DNA from: Mycoplasma anserisalpingitidis
GTDB lineage: Bacteria; Bacillota_I; Bacilli_A; Mycoplasmatales; Metamycoplasmataceae
Assembly (NCBI RefSeq): GCF_007858495.1
Contig: NZ_CP041663.1
Location: 855,994-919,993, forward strand
DNA: 64,000 nucleotides
Reading direction: 5' to 3'
Of this stretch, positions 26,761 to 36,267 are shown in pieces. Made by a program: the position numbers and the translations under genes. A model generated the notes under the pieces. The model did no database searches and had not been told where the DNA came from. It saw nothing but the letters and a program-made list of their open reading frames with translations. Within the stretch, counting starts at the first letter, position 1. Each line of letters opens with the position of its first letter.

Positions 26761-27948
26761 ATGAAACTAAGGGAACAAAGAAATAGAACAATTTGCTGCG
26801 AAAATCAAAAGAAATCACCAAAAAGACTTTCTTTTTTTAACAAAAATCCAAAATTTCAAAAACATAATCCAGATTGTAAAAATTTTGTTGAAACTAAAAA
26901 TGATGAAATTTTACAAGAAGCAGAATTATTAAAATACAAAATGGGACGACACCTATTAAATAGTAAAGAACGTTCGTTTACATTTACAGAAATAATTAAA
27001 AGATATTGATTAAGAGTTTTACTTATTTTTTTTGCTGCATTAATTTTTAACTTTGGAGCAAAAATGTTTTTAGTTAGAGGAGACACCATTCCTTCCGGTC
27101 TAAGTGGAATTCCTATTCTTATTAACATTTTAGTTCCTGAGACTAAACCATATTATGCGTTAATTTATCTAGGTGTAAACCTACCGCTTATTTTTACAGT
27201 TGGTCTAAAAATTAAACGTACTTTTACCGTATTAACAGTACTATTTATGATATTCCAAATTGGCACTGACTTTATATTTAGTTCGGAAGTTATTCATGAA
27301 TTTTTAGTAAATTCAATTAATTTTGGATCTGAATTAGATCCTGACCATGATACTTGAATTAAATTACTTTATGGTGTTCTTGGTGCTGCATTTATAGCAA
27401 GTGGAATAGCCTTATCATGAAAATCAGGTGGTTCAACTGGTGGTACTGATTTTATCGTATATTACTTTTCAACAAAACTTAAAAAGAATGTTGCTTTAGT
27501 AATGAGCATTGTTTCTATTACAACTGCAATTATCTTCTTAGTGATCTTCGGAATTTGTAAACCACATCCAGTTACTGAAGAGAATCCACACAGAGTTTAC
27601 TTTGGTATGAGAGAATTATCAACCTTTACTTATTTAGTTGTAAATAATTTAATCGTTAATCTACTTTACCCTAAATACAAAAAAGTTAAATTATCTATTT
27701 CATGTTCAAATCCAACAAAAGTACTTGCCTACTTTAAGTTGATTAATTACTGACATGGATATGAAATAAATACAATTAAATCTGGTTACTCAGGAGCTGA
27801 AGTTCATAAAATCGAAACAGTTTGTTTATTATTTGAAACCAGAAACATTATTGAAGATGTCAAAAATGTTGATCCAACTGCATGAATTACAGTATACCCA
27901 ATTACTAAAGTTGTAGGAAGTTTTAATACACAATATGTAGAGAGCTAA
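26761..27948 (+). CDS. YitT/DUF2179-like membrane protein, second copy
   Basis: This 395-residue paralogue of the protein at 23455-24702 has a basic, Cys-containing cytoplasmic N-terminus of about 85 residues. Membrane spans include LSGIPILINI and a glycine-rich SGGSTGGTDFIVYYF segment typical of YitT proteins, and a C-terminal DUF2179-like domain (KLSISCSNPTKVLAYF and onward) follows. The ATG at 26761 lies 7 bases after a TATAAT, with no SD, again suggesting a leaderless mRNA. It is 27 bases downstream of ligA. Confidence 0.78.
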
Positions 27949-27966
27949 TTTTGGCTCTTTTTTGTA
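27941..27966 (+). terminator. Rho-independent terminator
   Basis: AGAGC / GCTCT stem with an 8-base loop and six Ts, overlapping the stop codon of the second YitT-like gene. Confidence 0.7.
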
Positions 27967-28015
27967 CTTTTTTTGTTCATTTATTAAATAGTCAACATTT
28001 ATAGATGGAGGTAAT

Positions 28016-28255
28016 ATGAAATTAAATGAACTAAAAAGAGTTAGCAAAGATGATTATGATAAGATTGAACCTGGTGCTGTTGCTAGTGTTCTGGTAACTT
28101 TGCTGCCACAATTAATTTATGCAATAACACCAATTATTGGTCTGATAAAATCTAGTTTAAGTAGTGCTGGCGAAATGAAAACTAAAGAAGCCACTTATAA
28201 GTGAGATTATACAAAGGATAAAAATGTACAAAACGATAATCTGGTTATTTTTTAA
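28016..28255 (+). CDS. 79-residue peptide with double-glycine-like leader and hydrophobic core
   Basis: A strong GGAGG site lies 4 bases before ATG at 28016. Residues 9-20 (VSKDDYDKIEPG) match the register of class II bacteriocin leaders, LSxxELxxIxGG: hydrophobic at -12, Ser at -11, acidic at -8, aromatic at -7, Ile at -4, but Pro-Gly instead of Gly-Gly at the end. A small-residue and hydrophobic stretch (about 21-50) and a charged tail follow. It has no Cys, so it cannot form lanthionine. The tail is reached through a TGA Trp codon at 28202. It stands alone between terminators and the rplU promoter. Function is unknown; a secreted peptide or small membrane protein are both possible. Confidence 0.6.
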
Positions 28256-28284
28256 TAAAATCTTTAATTAAAAATTTAATGTTG

Positions 28285-28290
28285 TATAAT
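28285..28290 (+). promoter_or_regulatory. -10 box of rplU-rpmA
   Basis: TATAAT 92 bases before the rplU ATG, giving a leader of about 85 bases. Confidence 0.6.
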
Positions 28291-28296
28291 AAGCAT

Positions 28297-28381
28297 GTTA
28301 CTTTAGTAACCGTTCTAAAAAGGTATATAAGTTTTAATTATTAAACACCTCAAAGGCGAGCCACTTAAGGGAGGTATTGCT
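28297..28381 (+). promoter_or_regulatory. rplU mRNA leader (L21-leader-like)
   Basis: This 85-base untranslated leader holds a GTTAC / GTAAC hairpin at its start and, just before the SD GGGAGG, the segment AAAGGCGAGCCACTT. Structured leaders before rplU that bind L21 are known in Bacillota. Position and structure fit that class, but I cannot confirm the family consensus by eye. Confidence 0.45.
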
Positions 28382-28681
28382 ATGAAAGCAATCATCGAAA
28401 CAGGGGGCAAACAACTTTTAGTTGAAGTTGATCAAACAATTTTTATTGAGAAAATTGAAGGAAATGAAGGAGACAACGTTACTTTTGATAAAGTATTATT
28501 AGTTGACTCTAAGATTGGTCAACCATATTTAACAGGAGCTAGCGTTACTGGTGTTATTGAAAAACAAGGTAAAGCTAAAAAAATCGTTGTATATCGTCAC
28601 AATGCAAAATCAACACATAAAAGAAAACTTGGACACCGTCAACCATATACACGTGTAAAAATTACAGAAATTAAAGGATAA
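28382..28681 (+). CDS. rplU: 50S ribosomal protein L21
   Basis: This 99-residue large-subunit protein begins MKAIIETGGKQ, has GxVTFDKVL and the C-terminal KRKLGHRQPYTRVKI signature. It is 7 bases from rpmA. The usual Bacillota gene between them (ysxB/prp) is missing. Confidence 0.97.
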   Translation: MKAIIETGGKQLLVEVDQTIFIEKIEGNEGDNVTFDKVLLVDSKIGQPYLTGASVTGVIEKQGKAKKIVVYRHNAKSTHKRKLGHRQPYTRVKITEIKG

Positions 28682-28688
28682 TTAAGAA

Positions 28689-28949
28689 ATGGCACATACG
28701 AAAGCCGGTGGTTCGACACGTAACGGTCGTGACTCACACAGTAAAAGACTTGGTGCTAAATTAGGTGACGGACAATTCTGTACAGCTGGTTCAATCATTT
28801 ACCGTCAAAGAGGTACAAAGATTTTCCCAGGTGTTAATGTTCAACGTGGTGGTGATGATACATTATTTGCATTAATCGACGGATATGTTAAATATGAAAC
28901 TAGAAGAAACAGAAAGTTTGCTTCAGTATATACAGAAAAACAAAATTAA
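28689..28949 (+). CDS. rpmA: 50S ribosomal protein L27
   Basis: This 86-residue protein starts [16 protein letters not shown], directly at the mature L27 sequence, and carries [15 protein letters not shown]. It lacks the N-terminal extension that many Bacillota and M. pneumoniae-type L27 proteins carry and that the Prp protease removes. This agrees with the absence of prp between rplU and rpmA. Confidence 0.97.
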   Translation: MAHTKAGGSTRNGRDSHSKRLGAKLGDGQFCTAGSIIYRQRGTKIFPGVNVQRGGDDTLFALIDGYVKYETRRNRKFASVYTEKQN

Positions 28950-28974
28950 TCTTTTTGATTAATTTATTAAAATC

Positions 28975-29004
28975 ACAGCAGGTAATCAAACCTGCTGTTT
29001 TTTA
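28975..29004. terminator. Terminator between rpmA and dprA
   Basis: ACAGCAGG / CCTGCTGT stem with T run on the + strand, abutting the dprA stop; it may serve both strands. Confidence 0.75.
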
Positions 29005-29736
29005 CTAAAAATATACAACATCAGAAATATTAGTTATCATTTGTGCGCCATTTTTTATTAATTCGCTATTAGTATCATTCCACTGAATTCCAGGAAAACA
29101 AAAAACATTTTTTCCATAATCTGCAAAAGCATATGCTAAGTGAATTAATTTGCTTTCTTCTTTAGTGGAAATTAAAATCATTCTCTTTGAAATACCTGCA
29201 CAAATTAAATTACGCATTGAGTAATGTTCGCGCTTTACATGATAATCAGATGGGAATTGACTTAAAATAAGTTCATTTGTACCATATTCTCTAGATTCAC
29301 TTTTAATTCCACTAGCAAGTAGATAAATAATGTTAGATTTATGTTTTTTAAATAAATTAATGACTTCATAATCTAAATCTGTTTGTTGATTTGTAACTAA
29401 AGTAGATTTCTTAAAAATCTTTTCGTTCAAATAGCTAATTGTAAACTTACTTATACTTCCATTTATTTCTCCAGTAATATTTAATAATTCCTTTCCTTTG
29501 AGTAAATTAATATTTCCTTTATAAAATAATACATAAGGTGGATATTTAAGCTGTAGTAAGTCGTTTGGATAATCACTATCTAAAAAAGTTAAGTATTTTA
29601 TGTTTGATTTTTCTAATTTTTGTTTGATTTCTTCAAGTAATTTAAAATTTACTAATTCAGCATTTTTAATCTTCTTGAAGATTTCTAAATTATTTCCTTT
29701 GCATATTCATGCTCAATATAATAAAAATTCTCTCAT
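29005..29736 (-). CDS. dprA: DprA/Smf-like DNA-processing protein (diverged)
   Basis: This 243-residue protein resembles DprA, which loads RecA on single-stranded DNA during transformation. The C-terminal Rossmann part shows LLASGIKSES, LILSQFP, HYSMRNLICAGIS (family F..RNR.IAGLS), and NVFCFPG. The segment that normally holds GSR and SGxARGID is shortened and altered, and there is no winged-helix tail. The start ATG at 29736 follows GAGG. A short palindrome CTCATAT/ATATGAG (29742-29757) overlaps that ribosome site. Mycoplasmas often keep a reduced copy with unclear function. Confidence 0.78.
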
Positions 29737-29876
29737 ATTACCTCATATAAATATGAGTTGATTTAACAAAATGAACTAAATATGAACTTTATTTGTTATT
29801 GTTTCCATTATAATGAGCACTTATATATATTAATAATATTAATTAAGATAAAATTTAATGTAGAAAGAAGGTAGTT

Positions 29877-30914
29877 GTGAAAATAGCTTTTTTTGATGCC
29901 AAAGAATATGACATTAAATACTTTAATCAAGAAAACAACGGAAGACATGAAATAGTTTATTTCAAGGAAAACTTAAACATTAATACTGCTAAATTAGCTA
30001 AAGGTTTTGATGCTATTTGTGCTTTTGTTAACACATATGGTGATAAATATGTTTTAGATATTTTAGCAAGTTATGGTGTTAAAGTTTGATTACAAAGATC
30101 AATGGGATATAACAAAGTTGACTTAGTTAAAGCTCAAGAATTAGGAATTCAAGTATTTAGAATCCCTAACTACTCAGCTGAATCAGTTGCTGAATTTGCT
30201 ATGGCAACTTTGATGACATTGAACAGAAAATTAGTTACTGCTTCAAGACGTGTTAAAAAATACAATTTCTCATTAAATGGACTTGATGGAATGTGTGTGT
30301 ATGGTTCAACAATTGGAGTTATTGGTGCTGGAAAAATTGGACAATGTTTTATTAACATTGCCAGAGGAATGGGTGCTAGAGTATTAGTGTTCGACATTTA
30401 CAGTGAAACAAATAATCCAGATTTAGCTAAAAAAATGGGATTTGAATACGTTACTTTAACAAAATTATTAAAAGAAAGTGATTTTATTTCACTTCATGCT
30501 CCTTTATTACCATCAACAAAACACATGATTGACATGGATGCAGTTTCAATTATGAAAAAAGGCGTTATTATTGTTAACACATCTAGAGGTGAATTAATTG
30601 ACCTCAAAGCAGCTATTAAAGGTCTTAAAAACAATACAATTGCAGGACTTGCTTCTGACGTTCTTGAGCGTGAAGAAGGAAGATTTTATGAAGACGTGTC
30701 AACACGTGCTGAAGAAATTCAACAAATGGATCCTGAATGAGCTGAATTAATTAAAATGAAAAATGTTTTAATTACTTCACACCAAGCATTTTTAACAAAC
30801 GTTGCATTAACTCAAATTGCAAGAATTACCTTAGATAATGCTGATAACGCTGAAAAACAAGATTTTACAAATGCTCTTAGATTATTAGAGAACGGAAGAG
30901 TTCAGAACGGATAA
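29877..30914 (+). CDS. D-2-hydroxyacid (D-lactate type) dehydrogenase
   Basis: This 345-residue NAD-dependent enzyme starts with GTG after AGAAGG. It has the Rossmann motif GVIGAGKIGQ near residue 144, the catalytic region NTSRGELID (Arg) and the Glu and His of VLERE and SHQAFLT. The overall match is to the D-lactate dehydrogenase branch, which reduces pyruvate and reoxidises NADH. A MIP channel gene follows 7 bases later. Substrate is inferred. Confidence 0.88.
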
Positions 30915-30921
30915 TTAAAAA

Positions 30922-31821
30922 ATGAATAAAACAAAATATGGAATTTTTGATTTCTTTAAATTTACAAAAAAAAGAAGACAAAACACTCAAGAACCTGCTA
31001 ATAAGCAAACTTGAATTAAACATGCTTTATCAGAATTTATTGGAACAATCTTTATTAGTATGGGACTTGCTGGTTTAAGTATTTACGTTGGTAATAAACC
31101 AATTGAACACTTATTTTTACTCCACAATACAATCGTAGGATTTTTTGCTGGATTTATTGTTGTTGGTTTATGTTTATTTTTCTTCTTAAGATGAAGTTGT
31201 GACTTAAACCCAGCCGTAACTTTAACAAGATACTTAAATGGAACTAACACAGGTAGATATGCATTAATGAAATTTGCTATGCAAGTTTTAGGAATGTTTG
31301 CTGCTGCAGGAATCATTTATGCTATTGGAATTAATACTTCAACAACAGGAATGCCTAACTCACCAATTTTAGCCGATGTTGCTGCAGGCAAAGCTTTTGA
31401 TAATGCGAAAAGTGATGATGTGATGGCTGGTTCAACTTGAATTTTCTTCACTGAATTAGTTATGACTGCAATATTATTATTCCCAATTTTTTCACCAAAC
31501 ATTAATGATAAATACCGTGATTTAATGATTATGTTCATCATTTCACTTTCAGTATGAATGGGAATCCTTGGTGGTTCAGCGGCTATTAACCCAGCTCGTG
31601 GATTAGCTCAACAACTTCCATACTTATTTAATGCAGCAAGTACTGGTGCGACTGTATCAAATTCATTTATTGGCGGAACAGTAGCAATGACACTTGGTTC
31701 AAGTTTAGCTCCAGTATTCTACTTATTCATCCAAGGAGTTACACAAAAATATGTAAATCCTTTCGTAGTATATTGCATTAAATTCAAAAACGACAGAAAT
31801 AATAATATGACAACAAAATAA
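30922..31821 (+). CDS. MIP-family channel (aquaporin or glycerol facilitator)
   Basis: This 299-residue six-span channel carries the two half-helix NPA motifs, LNPAVTL near residue 97 and INPARGLAQQ near 223, plus the N-terminal EFIGTIF. A basic cytoplasmic N-terminus of about 35 residues precedes the first span. It could carry glycerol, water or, given its cotranscription with a lactate-type dehydrogenase, lactic acid, as some bacterial MIP channels do. The exact substrate cannot be read from the sequence. Confidence 0.9.
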
Positions 31822-31827
31822 TAAATT

Positions 31828-31858
31828 AGGATGTCTAATAAACATCCTTTTTATTTTT
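31828..31858 (+). terminator. Rho-independent terminator
   Basis: AGGATG / CATCCT stem, 9-base loop, T-rich tail, after the MIP gene. Confidence 0.75.
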
Positions 31859-31892
31859 AAATTTAATAAAAAAATGCAGCATAAGCTACAAT

Positions 31893-33149
31893 TTATAGTA
31901 ACAAGTATTTTTCATCAAGAAGGAAGTCAAATAGATTAAGAATTAATATTCCTTCATCAGTATAATGTGTTCTTAAATGTTTAGTTATAATAATTTTTTT
32001 GAATGAATCCCTTATTCTTTTGAATGAGTTGGTTTCTTGAACCATTTTTTCCACATTTGAAATTTCTAATGCAACTTGAACATAAACTTTATTTAAAAAG
32101 TCATTGCAAACAAAGTCTACTTCTGCATATTTAAGACTTGCATCCCCATCTCCACTATTATTTCTATAATTAATTCTTCCAACATCAACGTTATATCCCC
32201 TGATGATTAACTCATTATAAATAATATTTTCTAAGATATGTGACTCATCGTTCTGTCTGAAATTAAGTGCCACATTTCTTATCCCAATATCACCAAAGTA
32301 GAACTTATTTTCAGAATTAATAATTTTTCTACCCTTAATGTCAAATAATCTTGCCCTACTAATTAAGAATGAATTTTCTAAATAAATTATATAGTTTGAA
32401 ATAGTATTGTAATGAACGTTAATGTGTTTACTATTAAAAGTATTTACTATATTATTAGGATTAGTTAAACTACCAATTGATGAAGCTAATATTAAAAAAG
32501 TATTATCAAGGATTTCATCACTTCTTATTGAATTTCTTTCTATAACATCTTTTATATATGTGTTATTCAGAATATCAGATAAATATTTTGCTTTATCTCT
32601 GATATCTTGATTATTTAATCCAGGGAGTCCGCCATAAGTAATGTATTCATTTCAAGCTTTATTTATATCTGACTTATCATAAATACTTGTAAATTCTTTG
32701 AAAGATAAAGGATAAACTTGTATTTGATCACCGCGTCCTCTAAATTCAGTAATTATATCCTTGGATAAAAATTTTGCGTTGCTTCCAGTTACATAAATGT
32801 CTACATTTTTGTTATTTAAAAAACTTATTAAAACTTTTTCAAAGTTTTCTACAACTTGGATTTCATCAAGAAGAACATACAACTTTTTGTCTTTTTCAAT
32901 TTTTTCGCTTATTGCTTTATAAAGATTTTCTTCATTGGACAAGTGTCTGTTATCGTAATCTTCAAATGATATTCTTAATATATTTGATTCTTCCATACCT
33001 ATTGAAATTAGATACTCATAAAATAGTGTGAAAAGCAAATAAGTCTTTCCTACTCTTCTCATTCCAGTTATTATTTTTATAGCACCATTGTTCATTTTCC
33101 TAATTAATTTTTGTAAGTACAAATCTCTTTTTATTTCTATTTCTTTCAT
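31893..33149 (-). CDS. AAA (AAA_14/DUF4143) ATPase
   Basis: This 418-residue ATPase is of the widespread, often horizontally spread AAA_14-DUF4143 type. Walker A GMRRVGKTYLL is near residue 29, Walker B LYVLLDEIQ near 91, sensor region YVTGSNAKFLSKD and RGR near 118-135; the C-terminal half is the DUF4143 nuclease-like domain (YFGDIGIRN, LENIIYNELIIRGY, EVDFVC). ATG at 33149 has an AGAGG site with better spacing than the GTG just before it. The biological role of the family is unknown. It is next to a tandem-repeat array. Confidence 0.85.
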
Positions 33150-33203
33150 CACTTACCTCTCAATATAATTTTAGCATATAATATTTTATATATTGTATTC
33201 TAA

Positions 33204-33486
33204 TGCAATTTTTGTGTATATTTACAACTTTTTTTCACTAAATTTTTATATTTTGCTTTTTTAGTGAAATTTTTGTGTATATTTACAACTTTTTTTCACT
33301 AAATTTGTATATTTTGCTTTTTCAGTGAAATTTTTGTGTATATTTACAACTTTTTTTCACTAAATTTGTATATTTTACTTTTTTTAGTGAAATTTTTGTG
33401 TATATTTACAACTTTTTTTCACTAAATTAGTACCATTAATCGCTATTAGTGAAATTTTTATGCATATTTACAACTTTTTTGCAATA
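33204..33486. repeat. Five-copy tandem repeat, 61-62 bp period
   Basis: A core of about 28 bases (ATTTTTGTGTATATTTACAAC then T run) recurs at about 33207, 33268, 33329, 33391 and 33453. Inner copies are bounded by AGTGAAA on the left and TTTCACT on the right, so each junction can form a hairpin. The first copy starts and the last copy ends instead with GCAA / TTGC, which mirror each other. Junctions 1-3 are nearly identical; junction 4 is different. It lies between the AAA ATPase gene and the PTS operon promoter. Confidence 0.85.
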
Positions 33487-33647
33487 TATATCATACAAGA
33501 ACAAAAGATAAGACATGTTTAAAATCTCTTTTTAAAAGTAAAGGAGTTAACATTAAAATATTGCAAATTTTTATAAATAATTACAAAGCAGATTTTAAAT
33601 TATTTGATACTGTTATACAACTTTATGGAAATATATGAAAATAAACT
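33487..33647 (+). pseudogene. Open remnant of about 50 codons, no start
   Basis: A frame is open from before 33487 to a TAA near 33647, reading one TGA as Trp, with a protein-like composition (KILQIFINNYKADFKLFD). There is no start codon with a ribosome site. It could be the 3' end of a lost gene or chance in AT-rich DNA. Confidence 0.25.
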
Positions 33648-33795
33648 AAATAATAAGTTTTCTTATTTAAAATATTTTTAACTTCTAAATTCAAAAAATA
33701 GACGTAAATATCTATTTTATAGACCTAAATAATATGTAAATGATTACACACTAACTATAGTATATGAAAATGTATTAAACTTTGCATATATGTTT

Positions 33796-33801
33796 TAGTA
33801 T
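33796..33801 (+). promoter_or_regulatory. -10 box of the epimerase-PTS operon
   Basis: TATAAT-type box in TTTTAGTATAATTT, about 155 bases before the first gene; it implies a long leader. Confidence 0.5.
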
Positions 33802-33805
33802 AATT

Positions 33806-33957
33806 TAAAAACTATCTTGTAAAGGGACTTGATATGTCATCTAATATGATATCTATGTGCAAATATCATCTCTCTATATTATCTAAAATAATGTTTGCAG
33901 TGATAGTAATTCTTCACCAATATTATTGGTATGATATTTTTTGTAAGGAGGTAAATC
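33806..33957 (+). promoter_or_regulatory. Long operon leader with alternative pairing, attenuator-like
   Basis: The leader contains ATGATAT (33846-33852), ATATCAT (33863-33869) and ATGATAT followed by six Ts (33931-33942). The middle segment can pair with either copy. Pairing with the first would release the third; pairing with the last gives a stem next to a U run, just ahead of GGAGG. A small palindrome ACCAATA / TATTGGT is next to the last arm. This is the layout of an attenuator or translational switch. AT-rich chance pairing is a caveat. Confidence 0.4.
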
Positions 33958-34608
33958 TTGAAATATTCACAAAGTGTATGTGCACTTAATCTACTAAAGT
34001 GTGAACAACAAATCGACGATTTAGTCGAAAATGGACTAGAGTATATGCACCTTGATTTTATGGACTTTCATTATACATCAAGCTTTGGTTTAAATATGGA
34101 AACTGCTGATTATTTAATCAAAAAATATCCCAAGGTTCAATTTGATGCCCACTGCATGACTAGTGATGTTGAATTATTGCTAAAAAAATTCAATGAAATT
34201 AAAATTCAAAGAGTTTCATTCCCGCTTAGACAAGCAAGTGTTGAAAAGTTAGTTAGTTATAGAACTATGTTTTTAGGACAACTTGGTGTTATGGTCGAAT
34301 CACAAGACGAAATTATGAACTATGTTGACATAATTAAAAATGTTGATTTTATAGTTTTAATGACAATTGATAAAATAGGCGGAACCGGTGTTCAATTAAA
34401 TCCTCAGTTATTAAGCAGAGTTAAAACTCTTAAACAAATAAATCCTAAATTATTCATAATAAGTGATGGAGGTTTAAGAGAAAATAATGCAAATTTATTC
34501 TACGAAGCTAAAGTGGATGTTGCTGTTGGGGGATCAATAATTAATACATATTCAGCAAAAGATAAAGTTGAATTCATGACTTGATGAAACGAGAAATATG
34601 GATTATAA
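33958..34608 (+). CDS. Ribulose-phosphate 3-epimerase-like protein
   Basis: This 216-residue TIM-barrel protein starts with TTG at 33958, 6 bases after GGAGG. Features of the Rpe family: HLDFMD near residue 33, FDAHCMT near 63, and the phosphate-binding DGG and VGGSI near the end. The usual HxD metal pair is altered at places (MDFHY), so the substrate may differ from ribulose 5-phosphate. It is the first gene of an operon ending in an ascorbate-type PTS, so it may act on the sugar phosphate that the PTS imports. Ends WWNEKYGL via two TGA codons. Confidence 0.8.
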
Positions 34609-35284
34609 TGTTTGAAATTTTACTACTGTAAATACAGTTAAATTAACTTTTTGGGTTCTTGCGCTAGTTTTGGTTTTGGTATTTATAGGTGTTCTTATTT
34701 GAAGAATATTTTTTGATAAAAATAAGAATAATTTAATTACTAATTCCAAAAATGTTGGTTCAATAGACAAAGAATTTGATAAGTTAATTGATGGTTTGTC
34801 AAAAAACAAAGATTTCGAAGTAATATATAACATTTTAATCAAAAATAAGTACGCAAAATTAAATCACTCGTTAATTCCAGCAATTATTATTTATAAAAAT
34901 AGAGTATTTCTAATTTCAAATATGATAAAAAACTCAATCAGCGATGAATTAATCTTAAATAACAAAGAAATTACTCTAATTCATAATAATAAGAAAAAAG
35001 CGATTAAAGAAGTTCAAATGCATTGATACAATGAAATAATTAAGATGCTTAAAAATGATTTTTTACCAAGTGAAAAATTTAAGTTTGAATTTGTAGTATT
35101 ACTCAAAAATGATATTAAGAAAGTTACAAATGAAACTTCATTTATGGTATCGAACTCAATTGATTTCATAGAAGAAATCGAAAAAAGTTATGATAATTAT
35201 GATGAATTAAGTTTTAATGATAAGTTAAAATTTGTTGAGAGAATGCAAAAAGAAAACTTGTATAAAATAAAGGCAAGAAGATAA
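34598..35284 (+). CDS. Membrane-anchored protein of PTS operon, unknown
   Basis: This 228-residue protein begins inside the epimerase gene (11-base overlap). Residues 14-37 form one membrane span, then a charged soluble domain of about 190 residues. The FEVIYNILIKNKYAKLNHSL...IYKNRVFLIS pattern faintly recalls NERD-type domains, but I do not claim it. It ends one base into the next start (TAATG). Confidence 0.7.
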
Positions 35285-35946
35285 TGAAATTATTAATTGC
35301 ACCATTTATATTTGCATTAGTTGTTGTAATCTCGATTGTATATCGTTTTATAATTTACAATGCATTAATTCAAAATAGTAAAGAGTTAAATTCGAATTTA
35401 CCTTATACTTCAGCAAAATATGCAAAAAAGGTATTAGATCAAAAGAAATTAATGATTCAATTTGAATTTAACCAAAACTATTTTACTTATGAGTTAAATA
35501 AGAAAAAAAGCATAATACATTTTAATGAAAGTATTATTGGTGATTACTCAGTTTATTCTCTAACAATGTCTTATTTACAATGTTATAAATTCATTCTAAG
35601 TAAAAATTGAATGAATATTACTCAATACATTATTAAAATTTTATTTCCGATTATTTGGATTAGTATCTTTGTATTATTATTCTTTCAATTTTGGATTATT
35701 TCTGCTTGTTTGTTTGCTTTAATCTTGATTATTTCTATGTTAAGTTATAGCTTATTTTATAAAAATAGACGTTTGATAAATGACTCAGTTATGGAACAAT
35801 TAAAGTATGTTTTAGCAGAAAATGATTTCAAAATTGCATCAAGAATACTTAGAAGAAATTATTTTTATGAAATTAATTTAATCTTTTTCTCTGTTGTGGA
35901 ACCAGTTAAAGATTTAATTACTTTATTCAATAGATGAGGTAAATAA
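35284..35946 (+). CDS. Membrane protein of PTS operon, possibly a degenerate YugP-like peptidase
   Basis: This 220-residue protein is continuous through a TGA at 35608. It has an N-terminal span, a soluble segment, and a pair of spans around residues 115-160. Its order of features (short span, A..VLD, Y.Y..., IHFNESI, SVYSLT...) is like the YugP family of membrane zinc metallopeptidases. Where YugP has HExxH this protein has SYLQC, so it cannot be an active zinc protease of that kind. Overlaps both neighbours by one base. Family link is tentative. Confidence 0.65.
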
Positions 35947-36260
35947 TGAATTTAAGTAAAAATGATAGAGAACGTTATATTAATTTACTTACAACTGTTT
36001 ACGATGAAGAAATTGCAAAGGTTGAATCTTTAAATGATCAAGAGATTTATGACTTAGTAGTAAAACATCAAGACAAACAAATTAAACAAAATAAAAACCC
36101 AAATAAATTTTTTATGTATTATAAAGGTTTACCCGAACCTAAAGAGTATAAACCAACAACTTCGAAAAAATATGGACTAATTATAGTTATTATATTCTTT
36201 GTTATGTTTATTATCTTATTTATAATACTAATGTTTTTAGCATTACACAATCATAGTTAG
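35946..36260 (+). CDS. Small C-terminally anchored protein of PTS operon
   Basis: This 104-residue protein has a charged N-terminal part of about 75 residues and a single very hydrophobic span near residues 76-100, so the N-terminus is probably cytoplasmic. ATG overlaps the previous stop (TAATG) and the EIIA gene follows 7 bases on. No family recognised. Its fixed place between the two membrane proteins and the PTS genes suggests a shared role. Confidence 0.7.
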   Translation: MNLSKNDRERYINLLTTVYDEEIAKVESLNDQEIYDLVVKHQDKQIKQNKNPNKFFMYYKGLPEPKEYKPTTSKKYGLIIVIIFFVMFIILFIILMFLALHNHS

Positions 36261-36267
36261 GAGAAAA

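Noticed and set aside
28016..28255. Precursor peptide for the LanKC-like enzyme
   Set aside because: It has no cysteine, which is needed for lanthionine or labionin rings, and is 24 kb from the enzyme in a separate transcription unit.
33204..33486. CRISPR array
   Set aside because: Repeats of about 42 bases and gaps of 19-20 bases look array-like, but three of four gaps are nearly identical to each other, the repeat itself degenerates at both ends, and no cas gene is nearby.
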